Shown one piece after another: positions 1 to 4,899 of a stretch of DNA of 6,748 nucleotides. The DNA lies in assembly GCA_948528155.1 (NCBI GenBank), contig CAOSZT010000119.1, positions 1 to 6,748 of the forward strand, given 5' to 3'. The translations under genes and the position numbers were made by a program. The DNA is from an uncultured Clostridia bacterium (GTDB taxonomy: Bacteria > Bacillota > Clostridia > TANB77 > CAG-508). The notes below the pieces were generated by a model. The model saw only the letters and a program-made list of their open reading frames with translations, was not told the origin of the DNA and did not search any database. Each line of letters begins with the position of its first letter. Position 1 is the first letter of the stretch.

Positions 1-24
1 ATTTCCTAAAAATATAATGATATA

Positions 25-52
25 TTGTATAAAAAAATATATATGTTATAAT
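25..52 (+). promoter_or_regulatory. Candidate promoter for trhA (extended -10)
   Basis: A TATAAT hexamer at 47-52 is preceded by TG at 44-45, which makes an extended -10 element. A weak -35, TTGTAT, lies at 25-30 with a 16-bp spacer. Transcription from here would leave an untranslated leader of about 145 nt before trhA. The region is so AT-rich that chance matches are likely, so this is a candidate only. Confidence 0.4.
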
Positions 53-205
53 GTAGATGTTATAAAAATAATACTGATAAAGAAAGTTCTGTTTTATTAA
101 TATAATGATATATAGTGATTTTAAAATATATAAATAGAACGGTAATAAAATAGAGAAAATGTATATTTTAAGTTAAAGTGTAAAAAATTAATAGGAGGAG
201 TTGTT

Positions 206-880
206 ATGATAAGAACAAAATTGAATGATAGAATTTTGCCTACATATACAAAAGGCGAAGAAATTTTTAATATGACATCACATATTGTTGGTGGAGCTTT
301 AGGAATTGTTGCATTAGTATTATGTGTTATATTTTCAGCAATACATAAAAATGGGTATGCTGTTGTAAGTTCTGTAATATATGGTGTTATGATGATTGTT
401 TTATATACAATGTCAAGTATATATCATGGCTTGAAACCAGGAAAAAAAGCAAAGAAAGTATTTCAAATATTAGATCACTGTTCAATATTTTTATTGATTG
501 CTGGTTCATATACACCATTTTGTTTGGTAACTTTTAGATCTTATAATCCTATATTAGGTTGGACAATTTTTGGTATAATATGGGTTATGGCTATTTTAGG
601 AATTATACTTAATTCAATAGATATTAAAAAATATAAGATTTTTTCAATGATTTGCTATTTAGGAATGGGTTGGTGTATAATTTTTACTGCTAATTTATTA
701 CCTAAATTATTGGGACTTCAGGGTGTTATTTTATTGGTTACTGGTGGAGTAGCATATACTATTGGAGCTATTTTGTATGGTATTGGTAAAAAGAAAAAGT
801 ATATGCATTCTATTTTTCACTTATTTATTGTTTTAGGAAGTATATTGCATTTCTTTTGTATTTTATTTTATGTGATTTAA
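206..880 (+). CDS. trhA: PAQR/hemolysin III family membrane protein (TrhA-like)
   Basis: A seven-helix integral membrane protein of the PAQR superfamily (hemolysin III, YqfA/TrhA branch), which is linked to membrane fluidity homeostasis; the older cytolysin label rests on a few homologues. The 224-aa length is normal. Family motifs are present in order: E19-x2-N22 and S25-H26 before helix 1, S70-S71-x-Y73-H74 in helix 2, D90-H91 followed by IFLLIAGSYTP in helix 3, and H201-x3-H205 with H215 in the last helix. H74, H201 and H205 match the three histidines that hold zinc in PAQR structures. Hydrophobic segments fall near 27-46, 52-75, 88-110, 117-136, 145-165, 172-193 and 201-223. The ATG has AGGAGG at 193-198 with a 7-nt spacer. 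It appears monocistronic, with 140 bp before sodA. Family assignment is firm; physiological role is inferred. Confidence 0.93.
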   Translation: MIRTKLNDRILPTYTKGEEIFNMTSHIVGGALGIVALVLCVIFSAIHKNGYAVVSSVIYGVMMIVLYTMSSIYHGLKPGKKAKKVFQILDHCSIFLLIAGSYTPFCLVTFRSYNPILGWTIFGIIWVMAILGIILNSIDIKKYKIFSMICYLGMGWCIIFTANLLPKLLGLQGVILLVTGGVAYTIGAILYGIGKKKKYMHSIFHLFIVLGSILHFFCILFYVI

Positions 881-1020
881 AAAATTTAATATATTTTAAA
901 ATTTCCTGGAAAAATACTTGTTTAGAAAATTTAAAAATATTTTTATTGTTATTATGTATAAAGTTATATTTGTTGAATATACTTCTTATTAGTTAAAAAT
1001 ATTAATAGGAGGTATTTTTC

Positions 1021-1617
1021 ATGATTAAAATGATAGATTTGCCATATCCTTTAAATGCTTTAGAGCCTTATTATTCAAAAGAAACTCTAGATTTACATTA
1101 TAATGTTTTATATAAAGGATATGTTGATAATACAAATAAAACAGAGGAAAAACTTAAATTAGCTAGATTAAATAATAATTTTGAAAATATAAAATGTTTA
1201 GAAAGAGATTTAAGTTTTCATGGATCTGGTGCAATATTGCATAAATTATTTTTTGAAAATATGGGACCAGCTATTCCAACAAATCCAGATGTAAAATTAA
1301 TGCAACATATAATTAAGGATTTTGAAAGTTATGACAAATTTAAAAATCAATTTACAGAAGCTGCTAAAACAGTTGAAGCTTCTGGATGGTGTATATTAGT
1401 ATTTGTCCCAGAATTTAAAAAGTTAGAAATTTTACAATGTGAAAAACATCAAAATTTAACATTATGGGGATGTCAACCATTATTAGTTTTAGATATGTGG
1501 GAACATTCATATTATTTACAATATAAAACTAAAAGACCTGAATATATTAGTGCTTTTTGGAATATTGTTAATTGGAATATAGTCAATAAAAGATACAATT
1601 GTTTGGAATTAAATTAA
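1021..1617 (+). CDS. sodA: Superoxide dismutase, Fe/Mn family
   Basis: A cytoplasmic Fe/Mn superoxide dismutase that converts superoxide to oxygen and hydrogen peroxide. At 198 aa it has the usual family length. The four metal ligands are recognisable as H26 (LHYN), H74 (LHKLFFENM), D158 and H162 (LDMWEHSYY). The gateway tyrosine Y34 is kept. Positions 30-31 are Leu-Tyr rather than the His-His of the E. coli enzyme, in the YNVLYKGYV form that I associate from memory with Clostridia enzymes. Q144 sits where Mn-type enzymes carry their active-site glutamine, so Mn or cambialistic use is plausible, but metal choice cannot be settled by eye. The start has AGGAGG at 1007-1012, 8 nt before the ATG. 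Leucine is mostly TTA, unlike the CTT-rich parA. No convincing PerR box was found upstream. Confidence 0.95.
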   Translation: MIKMIDLPYPLNALEPYYSKETLDLHYNVLYKGYVDNTNKTEEKLKLARLNNNFENIKCLERDLSFHGSGAILHKLFFENMGPAIPTNPDVKLMQHIIKDFESYDKFKNQFTEAAKTVEASGWCILVFVPEFKKLEILQCEKHQNLTLWGCQPLLVLDMWEHSYYLQYKTKRPEYISAFWNIVNWNIVNKRYNCLELN

Positions 1618-1646
1618 GTATTATAAAACTATTATAAAAATTAAAA

Positions 1647-1685
1647 GTAAAACATTATTATCATAAAATGTTTACATCATTTTTT
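1647..1685 (+). terminator. Probable intrinsic terminator after sodA
   Basis: The arms 1647-1656 (GTAAAACATT) and 1667-1675 (AATGTTTAC) form a 9-bp stem with one bulged A and a 10-nt loop. Six Ts follow at 1680-1685, 4 nt beyond the stem. It lies 30 nt past the sodA stop and would separate sodA from the pilin-like gene. The stem is AT-rich, so strength is uncertain. Confidence 0.55.
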
Positions 1686-1752
1686 CAGTATAAATCAAAT
1701 AAAGACCTAATATAAAAGCGAAAGAAGAATTTATTTTTAAGATAAGAAAACA

Positions 1753-1781
1753 TTGACAATTAAATATGTAAAATGTAAAAT
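1753..1781 (+). promoter_or_regulatory. Sigma-A-type promoter of the interrupted pilin-like gene
   Basis: A perfect -35 hexamer TTGACA (1753-1758) is followed after exactly 17 bp by TAAAAT (1776-1781), one mismatch from consensus. It is the best consensus promoter in the window. It would start transcription near 1788 and lead into the pilin-like start at 1855, so transcription would run straight across the proposed element junction near 1922. Confidence 0.7.
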
Positions 1782-1921
1782 ATAAACAAAAAAGCAAAAA
1801 ATGAGATTATAATAAAGTATAAGAAATGGAAATTCACAAAAAAAGGAGTAAAAAATGAAAAAGTATGAAAGTTATAAAAATAAAGGAATAACACTTGTAG
1901 CATTAGTAATTACGATTATTG

Positions 1922-1938
1922 TTTCTTATGATAAGAAA
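1922..1938. repeat. 17-bp quasi-palindrome at the element junction (candidate attachment core or end)
   Basis: TTTCTTATGATAAGAAA has perfect 8-bp arms around a central G at 1930. It begins at the base where the pilin coding sequence loses its expected continuation. Site-specific recombinases often act on short inverted repeats around a spacer, so this may be part of the left attachment site. AT-rich palindromes also arise by chance; the junction position is what gives it weight. Confidence 0.4.
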
Positions 1939-1946
1939 ATTAAATG

Positions 1947-1958
1947 TAGTAATATCAA
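1947..1958 (+). repeat. 12-bp direct repeat, copy 1 (TAGTAATATCAA)
   Basis: An exact copy of the 12-mer at 1992-2003, 45 bp away. A weaker relative, TAGTAATAC, occurs at 2079-2087. All three point the same way and lie within 170 bp of the proposed element end, where tyrosine-recombinase elements such as Tn916 carry integrase arm-binding repeats. That role is inferred from position only. Confidence 0.4.
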
Positions 1959-1991
1959 TGGTTTCCTCTTTTCAAAAATTAAAATAAAATA

Positions 1992-2003
1992 TAGTAATAT
2001 CAA
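1992..2003 (+). repeat. 12-bp direct repeat, copy 2 (TAGTAATATCAA)
   Basis: The second exact copy of the 1947-1958 repeat. Its last two bases overlap the 5' arm of the terminator hairpin that starts at 2002. If it binds an integrase or accessory protein, binding here could also affect that hairpin region. Confidence 0.4.
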
Positions 2004-2031
2004 AAATAGCACAAAAAGGGTGCTATTTTTT
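2002..2031 (+). terminator. Strong intrinsic terminator just inside the element end
   Basis: A perfect 11-bp stem pairs 2002-2012 (AAAAATAGCAC) with 2020-2030 (GTGCTATTTTT) around a 7-nt loop, with a T-run at 2026-2031. The 5' arm carries an A-run, so the hairpin may also work on the minus strand. It would stop transcripts from the interrupted pilin promoter about 80 bp inside the element, shielding the element operon from host read-through. Confidence 0.85.
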
Positions 2032-2047
2032 ATTGCTTAAAAAGAAA

Positions 2048-2071
2048 TGTGCAACATATACAAATTGCACA
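2048..2071. repeat. Inverted repeat TGTGCAA / TTGCACA
   Basis: Perfect 7-bp arms at 2048-2054 and 2065-2071 enclose 10 nt. It has no T-run, so it is not a terminator. It lies between the insulating terminator and the operon promoter, about 57 bp upstream of the -10, a reasonable place for an operator or recombination accessory site. No function can be assigned. Confidence 0.35.
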
Positions 2072-2104
2072 AAATAATTAGTAATACTTTGGTGATAATG
2101 CGAA

Positions 2105-2133
2105 TGGATTGTGGGTTATAAAAATGGTATAAT
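2105..2133 (+). promoter_or_regulatory. Extended -10 promoter driving the element operon
   Basis: TATAAT at 2128-2133 is preceded by TG at 2125-2126 with one intervening base, a perfect extended -10. The -35 region at the 17-bp position, TGGATT (2105-2110), is poor, as extended -10 promoters tolerate. Transcription should start near 2140. It is the only clear promoter between the left-end terminator and the first element gene at 2299. Confidence 0.65.
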
Positions 2134-2141
2134 GAGTACAG

Positions 2142-2187
2142 AAGGTGAGGGAAAAGTTAATATTTCAAACTTATCTCTCATTTTTTT
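2142..2187 (+). terminator. Hairpin and T-run directly after the operon start: candidate attenuator
   Basis: Arms 2142-2152 and 2174-2184 pair over 11 bp, including three G-U pairs. An inner 5-bp stem follows (2154-2158 with 2168-2172), and seven Ts lie at 2181-2187. With a start near 2140, RNA polymerase would meet this almost at once, giving a terminated RNA of about 45-50 nt unless antitermination occurs. CTCAT (2177-2181) can instead pair with ATGAG (2192-2196), a possible competing fold. The G-U pairs and long loop make strength uncertain. Confidence 0.5.
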
Positions 2188-2222
2188 GATTATGAGTTGT
2201 TTTAATTATAATTGTTACGGAC

Positions 2223-2258
2223 TTTGACTTCTTCTTTTAATATGATTAGGAAGTCAAA
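2223..2258 (+). promoter_or_regulatory. Second leader hairpin upstream of the first element gene
   Basis: TTTGACTTC (2223-2231) and GAAGTCAAA (2250-2258) form a perfect 9-bp stem with an 18-nt loop. It is followed by A-rich rather than T-rich sequence, so it is not a terminator on this strand. It sits in the 5' leader between the attenuator-like hairpin and the ATG at 2299. It could stabilise the leader RNA or be a DNA operator. Confidence 0.4.
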
Positions 2259-2298
2259 AAAAGAAAGAAAATAATAAAGTAATGAAAGGAAAATAACT

Positions 2299-2562
2299 AT
2301 GGATAAAGTAACAGCTAAAGAGATGAATATTAATGCAGGTGGATATAGCTTTTTGTGTATCTTCGGTGAACACATTAACGGTGGATTTCTTGCAATACCA
2401 AATTGGAATGTTTGTGTTGAATTAAGTGATGCAAATGATTTCGATTATAATTCAAACAGTATTTATAATGCCATTGTTCAGATTGCAGAATTCTGTTCTG
2501 ACGAGAAAGATATTGCTGATACAATTGCAAACACTATATATATGGAAGGATATGGGTATTAA
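2299..2562 (+). CDS. Small protein of unknown function, first gene of the element operon
   Basis: An 87-aa protein, probably soluble, with no signal peptide or membrane segment. Its centre contains GEHINGGFLAIPNW (residues 24-37), a motif I associate from memory with small proteins of Firmicutes conjugative elements, though I cannot name a family with certainty. The second half is acidic (LSDANDFDYNS) and ends in a short alanine/isoleucine-rich helix. The start is supported by AAAGGA about 9 nt upstream. Its stop (2560-2562) is 1 nt before the next ATG, so translation is probably coupled. It is the first gene after the promoter and leader at 2105-2258. No function is proposed. Confidence 0.8.
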   Translation: MDKVTAKEMNINAGGYSFLCIFGEHINGGFLAIPNWNVCVELSDANDFDYNSNSIYNAIVQIAEFCSDEKDIADTIANTIYMEGYGY

Positions 2563-2563
2563 A

Positions 2564-2749
2564 ATGTCAGTAGAAAAAACTTATATTGAAACTTATGCAC
2601 CAGACAGCAATATGACCTTTATTGTTGAAGATACTTTAGTTAATGGTAAAGTAGTTTTTACAGAATTAAAAGGTTTCTATTATGGAAAACCAAATCCTAA
2701 ATTAACAGAAAAATATTATAACAGGCTCAAAGCAGAATACAAACTTTGA
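2564..2749 (+). CDS. Small protein of unknown function (61 aa)
   Basis: The frame is open upstream to 2426, but that stretch overlaps the preceding gene out of frame. I chose the ATG at 2564, one nt after the stop of the 87-aa gene, where re-initiation is expected and GGAAGGA (2544-2550) lies upstream. The product begins MSVEKTYIETYAPDS and ends in a basic helix (KLTEKYYNRLKAEYKL). The middle alternates polar and hydrophobic residues (TFIVEDTLVNGKVVFTELKGFYYG), consistent with a small beta-rich fold. There are no cysteines, membrane segments or recognisable catalytic motifs. It ends in TGA. Function is unknown; coding status rests on the tight spacing and protein-like composition. Confidence 0.68.
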   Translation: MSVEKTYIETYAPDSNMTFIVEDTLVNGKVVFTELKGFYYGKPNPKLTEKYYNRLKAEYKL

Positions 2750-2766
2750 TTACTGTATTAATGAAA

Positions 2767-2781
2767 TGACATTTGTCGAAA
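2767..2781. promoter_or_regulatory. Near-palindromic site A (GACATTTGTC + GAAA)
   Basis: TGACATTTGTCGAAA lies in the gap between the 61-aa and 107-aa genes. Its 10-bp core is the exact reverse complement of the core of site B at 6036-6050, and both cores are followed by CGAAA counting their last base. GACA/TGTC arms flank a 2-bp AT centre. With ParA/ParB encoded between the two sites, a ParB-binding or operator role is possible but unproven. Confidence 0.35.
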
Positions 2782-2783
2782 AA

Positions 2784-2799
2784 TAAGGTGGCGACCTTA
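2784..2799 (+). promoter_or_regulatory. Short hairpin upstream of the 107-aa gene
   Basis: TAAGGT (2784-2789) and ACCTTA (2794-2799) form a 6-bp stem closed by a GGCG loop. It ends about 8 nt before the AAAGG ribosome binding site of the next gene. It could affect mRNA stability or translation; nothing more can be said. Confidence 0.35.
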
Positions 2800-2820
2800 A
2801 ACGCAGAAAGGAATAATAAT

Positions 2821-3144
2821 ATGGGAACTTTTGCCGAGATTGAAAAGAAAAGGGAAGAAATGACAATGATTTTAAAAATTGTTGAGCGAGCTGATAATAT
2901 GGGATTACTTTATTTTGATAAGTTATCCTTAATGATGGACTTAGAGTGTGCAAACGAAGAATTCAATCTAAGATTAGATGAGTTTCTCAAAGCAGATGAT
3001 TTTAATTTCTCACACGATATAAGTGGAATTCAGCATCATATTGATAGAAGTACAAAAACATTCAAAGATTGTTTTATTCCTCGTTTTGCAGATAAAAGCA
3101 TTGAAGCAGAACAATCAAAAGACGAGCCAGACATAACAGACTAA
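2821..3144 (+). CDS. Conserved-looking element protein of unknown function (107 aa)
   Basis: I chose the ATG at 2821 because AAAGG lies near 2807-2811 at normal spacing. An in-frame TTG at 2773 would add 16 residues, but it sits inside a near-palindrome, before a hairpin, and has no ribosome binding site. The product begins MGTFAEIEKKREE and has a charged helical N-terminus. The most distinctive part, about residues 58-86, contains LKADDFNFSHDISGIQHHI, DRSTK and FIPRFA, which I recall from small proteins of Clostridia conjugative elements without being sure of a family name. The tail is acidic and probably disordered (EAEQSKDEPDITD). It has no signal peptide, membrane segment or catalytic signature. 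The next gene follows with a 21-nt gap. Confidence 0.82.
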   Translation: MGTFAEIEKKREEMTMILKIVERADNMGLLYFDKLSLMMDLECANEEFNLRLDEFLKADDFNFSHDISGIQHHIDRSTKTFKDCFIPRFADKSIEAEQSKDEPDITD

Positions 3145-3165
3145 ACAAAAAGGAGCAAATTGATT

Positions 3166-3393
3166 ATGAATAACATCAGAAGAAAAGAAATCAACAAAGT
3201 AAAAGAAAAACTTGAAAACTTACTCGCTGACCTTGACGGACTTAAATCAGAGGAAGAAGAAGCATACGATAATATGCCAGAGAGCTTACAGGAAAGCGAC
3301 AGAGGTGGCGAAATGCTTGAAAATATAGAATATCTTGATGAAGCATACAATGCTGTAGATGAAGCCATAGAAACATTGGGTAACATATATTAA
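3166..3393 (+). CDS. Small acidic helical protein of unknown function (75 aa)
   Basis: The ATG at 3166 follows AAGGAG (3150-3155) at good spacing. An in-frame TTG at 3160 would be only 4 nt from it. The product has about 21 Asp/Glu against 8 Lys/Arg and is predicted almost wholly helical. It has two heptad-like stretches (about residues 7-34 and 49-73) separated by DNMPESLQESDRG, consistent with a helical hairpin or coiled coil. Similar small proteins with a PESLQ-type turn are, from memory, common in Firmicutes phages and conjugative elements, with no established function. It lies in the operon with a 13-nt gap to the next ATG. Confidence 0.8.
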   Translation: MNNIRRKEINKVKEKLENLLADLDGLKSEEEEAYDNMPESLQESDRGGEMLENIEYLDEAYNAVDEAIETLGNIY

Positions 3394-3406
3394 TGAGGTA
3401 ACACGA

Positions 3407-3604
3407 ATGAAAAAAGTTGAATTTGATTTATATATCCATATTGTAGGTGAATACGAAACAGATGAAGAAATTTCTTCACCTAATGACTTAACAGATGCAA
3501 TATTTGATGAGGAAGCAGATTATGAAATCTATGACATTACTGATAATATTAGATTTGCAAGGAATGGTTATTTTCAAGTAGAAGAAATTGAAGATGAAGA
3601 TTAA
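3407..3604 (+). CDS. Highly acidic small protein of unknown function (65 aa)
   Basis: About 22 of 65 residues are Asp or Glu and only about four are Lys or Arg, giving a net charge near -18. The N-terminus (KKVEFDLYIHIVGEYE) looks like a beta strand and the C-terminus is EVEEIEDED-like. GAGGT (3395-3399) sits 7 nt before the ATG, and the gene lies 13 nt after its neighbour and 30 nt before parB. Strongly acidic small proteins on mobile elements sometimes mimic DNA, as Ocr and ArdA do, but no specific ArdA-like sequence is recognisable, so that is speculation. It could equally bind a basic partner such as ParB. Confidence 0.78.
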   Translation: MKKVEFDLYIHIVGEYETDEEISSPNDLTDAIFDEEADYEIYDITDNIRFARNGYFQVEEIEDED

Positions 3605-3634
3605 AAAGGAAGTAGTATATAGAGGTGAAGCAAA

Positions 3635-4459
3635 ATGAGTATGGCAGGAACAATGATGAATAGCGGAAATCGAAAAACCAAAATTAGGGTTACTGATATT
3701 CGTGAAAATCCATTGAACTTTTATGAAAAAGAGGATATTTACAAAAGGACTATTGATAAAGAAACTGGACAGGATATTGAATTGGTATCTTTGGCAGAGG
3801 GAATTAAAGAAAACGGACAGATGCACAATGTTGTAGTGTATGAAGATGCTACTATTAATGATGGTAAAAAATATACATTAATAAGTGGTGCAAGAAGATA
3901 CAAAGCAACACTTATGAATTATGAAAAAGGCGATTGTAATGGTGAAATTGATGCACTTATCATTGCAAAGCCAAGCAATCCGTATGAAGAACAGATGCTT
4001 ATTATCGAAGGAAATAAACAGAGAAGGCGAGAGTTCCAAAGCAAACAGACAGCTTATCAAGAAGTTTTGGCAATGGAGCAAATCTTTGATGAATATAAGA
4101 AGTCTGGTATGATACCAAAAGGGCAAGTCAACAAAAGAAAATTTGTGGCAGCATCACTTGGTATTAGTGAGGGAACAGTTGAAAATCTGCATCATCAGTT
4201 TGATAAAACAGAAATAGACGAACACCACAAAAAGAAACCAAGAAAGACCAATAAAGCATCAAAGAAAAAAGAAAAATATAATGAGCTTGCAGATGAAATT
4301 CAAGCAGAGGTAGCCTTTGCTTGTGATAAGGTAAAGTTAAATGAAAAGGAATTAATCTTTGCTTATGAAAGTCTTGAAGATTTGAAACACTTACTTGATG
4401 CCTTTTCTATTAATGTAGATGTAGAGGAGTTGGAAGAATGGTTAAAACAAAATCTGTAG
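3635..4459 (+). CDS. parB: ParB/Spo0J-family partition protein
   Basis: A 274-aa DNA-binding ParB-family protein. The N-terminal ParB/sulfiredoxin-like domain spans about residues 16-135, with DIRENPLNFY (21-30), LAEGIKENGQ (53-62), GARRYKA (85-91, the C-motif usually GERRxRA) and EGNKQRR (125-131, matching ENxxR). These are the CTP-binding elements of ParB clamps. A helix-turn-helix follows at about 165-187 (VNKRKFVAASLGISEGTVEN). A very basic linker (about 198-215) leads to an acidic C-terminal region that probably dimerises. The linker between ENPLNFY and LAEGIKENG seems longer than in chromosomal Spo0J. GAGGTG at 3622-3627 supports the start. It lies upstream of parA with two genes between them, and its 3' end overlaps the next gene by 22 nt. 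A role with ParA in element maintenance is inferred; some ParB-like proteins are regulators. Confidence 0.88.
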   Translation: MSMAGTMMNSGNRKTKIRVTDIRENPLNFYEKEDIYKRTIDKETGQDIELVSLAEGIKENGQMHNVVVYEDATINDGKKYTLISGARRYKATLMNYEKGDCNGEIDALIIAKPSNPYEEQMLIIEGNKQRRREFQSKQTAYQEVLAMEQIFDEYKKSGMIPKGQVNKRKFVAASLGISEGTVENLHHQFDKTEIDEHHKKKPRKTNKASKKKEKYNELADEIQAEVAFACDKVKLNEKELIFAYESLEDLKHLLDAFSINVDVEELEEWLKQNL

Positions 4460-4899
4460 AAACAAAAGTTAAGATGTGCCGACCTTGTGCAGAAAGATTG
4501 AAAGCAGAAGGAAAAGTAAAAATCGGAATGTCGTGCAGAGATAAAAACGAGTGTGCAAATTGCTATAGGCGAAAATTTGTATATGATTGTGAACTTATTA
4601 ATCAAGAGCCACCATTGATATTGCCAATCAAAAAGTATTGGTTTGATAAAATAATTGCAGGTGTTAAACCAGAAGAATACCGAGAAATTAAAGAATATTG
4701 GACTAAACGGTTTAAGTTAGGTAATGCAACTAACAAGATTTGTGAAGTGATTTTCAAAAACGGATATACAGCAAACGCTCCAACTTGTCGTTGTAAAGTA
4801 AACATACATACAGGATATGGCAAGGAAGAATGGGGAGCAAAGCCAAATACAGAATATTATGTACTTGATATTATAAAGATTATTGAGGTGAAAATATGA
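4438..4899 (+). CDS. Zinc-finger-like N-terminus fused to an ASCH/PUA-like domain
   Basis: A 153-aa protein in two parts. Residues 14-42 hold C14-x2-C17 and C39-x2-C42, with C33 between them, resembling a small zinc ribbon; C51 lies just after it. From about residue 60 the protein looks like an ASCH (PUA-like) domain: PIKKYWFDKIIAG, then EYREIKEYWTKRF (80-92), VIFKNGYTANAP (104-115) and a C-terminal EYYVLDIIKII strand (139-149). ASCH domains are RNA-binding or nucleotide-acting folds, and a few members are hydrolases acting on modified nucleosides. The start overlaps the last 22 nt of parB and has AGGAG at 4425-4429, so translation is probably coupled. The stop overlaps the next ATG (ATGA at 4896-4899). 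Exact activity is unknown; the fold assignment is from motif recall. Confidence 0.8.
   Translation: MVKTKSVETKVKMCRPCAERLKAEGKVKIGMSCRDKNECANCYRRKFVYDCELINQEPPLILPIKKYWFDKIIAGVKPEEYREIKEYWTKRFKLGNATNKICEVIFKNGYTANAPTCRCKVNIHTGYGKEEWGAKPNTEYYVLDIIKIIEVKI

Larger units (their letters stand above)
1855..2040 (+). pseudogene. Type IV pilin-like protein, truncated after its methylation motif
   Basis: The reading frame encodes 61 aa, but only the first ~23 residues look like a real protein. Residues 10-23 (KGITLVALVITIIV) match the type III signal peptide/N-methylation region of Clostridia prepilin-like proteins, where a prepilin peptidase would cut after the glycine and before a long hydrophobic helix. 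In intact relatives the helix continues as LLILAGV or similar. Here it switches at codon 24 to SYDKKIKCSN and a lysine/asparagine-rich tail, and the last codons are the two arms of a terminator hairpin. The pilin head, E/D-rich body and remaining helix are missing. The promoter (1753-1781) and AAGGAG (1843-1848, 6-nt spacer) are intact. I infer that an element inserted near 1922. The remaining peptide is unlikely to work as a pilin subunit. Confidence 0.72.

Noticed and set aside
881..1020. PerR-type operator or promoter upstream of sodA
   Set aside because: TTATTGTTATTAT-like stretches occur, but none gives a proper inverted repeat, and no -35/-10 pair has correct spacing relative to the ribosome binding site.
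1855..2040. The 61-aa frame as an intact novel small protein
   Set aside because: Only the first ~23 codons resemble a protein family; the rest crosses a junction and ends within a terminator hairpin.
2426..2563. Upstream extension of the 61-aa gene to an ATG at 2426
   Set aside because: It overlaps the well-supported 87-aa gene out of frame and lacks a ribosome binding site; the ATG at 2564 fits coupling.
2773..2820. TTG start adding 16 residues to the 107-aa protein
   Set aside because: The TTG lies inside a near-palindrome with no ribosome binding site, while the ATG at 2821 has AAAGG at good spacing.
2750..2953. Minus-strand frame of 67 codons
   Set aside because: Antisense to the 107-aa gene, no ribosome binding site, low-complexity Ser/Phe/Leu product.
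3141..3386. Minus-strand frame of 81 codons
   Set aside because: Antisense shadow of the acidic 75-aa gene; the Ser/Leu/Phe-rich product is what an E/K-rich gene gives on its opposite strand.
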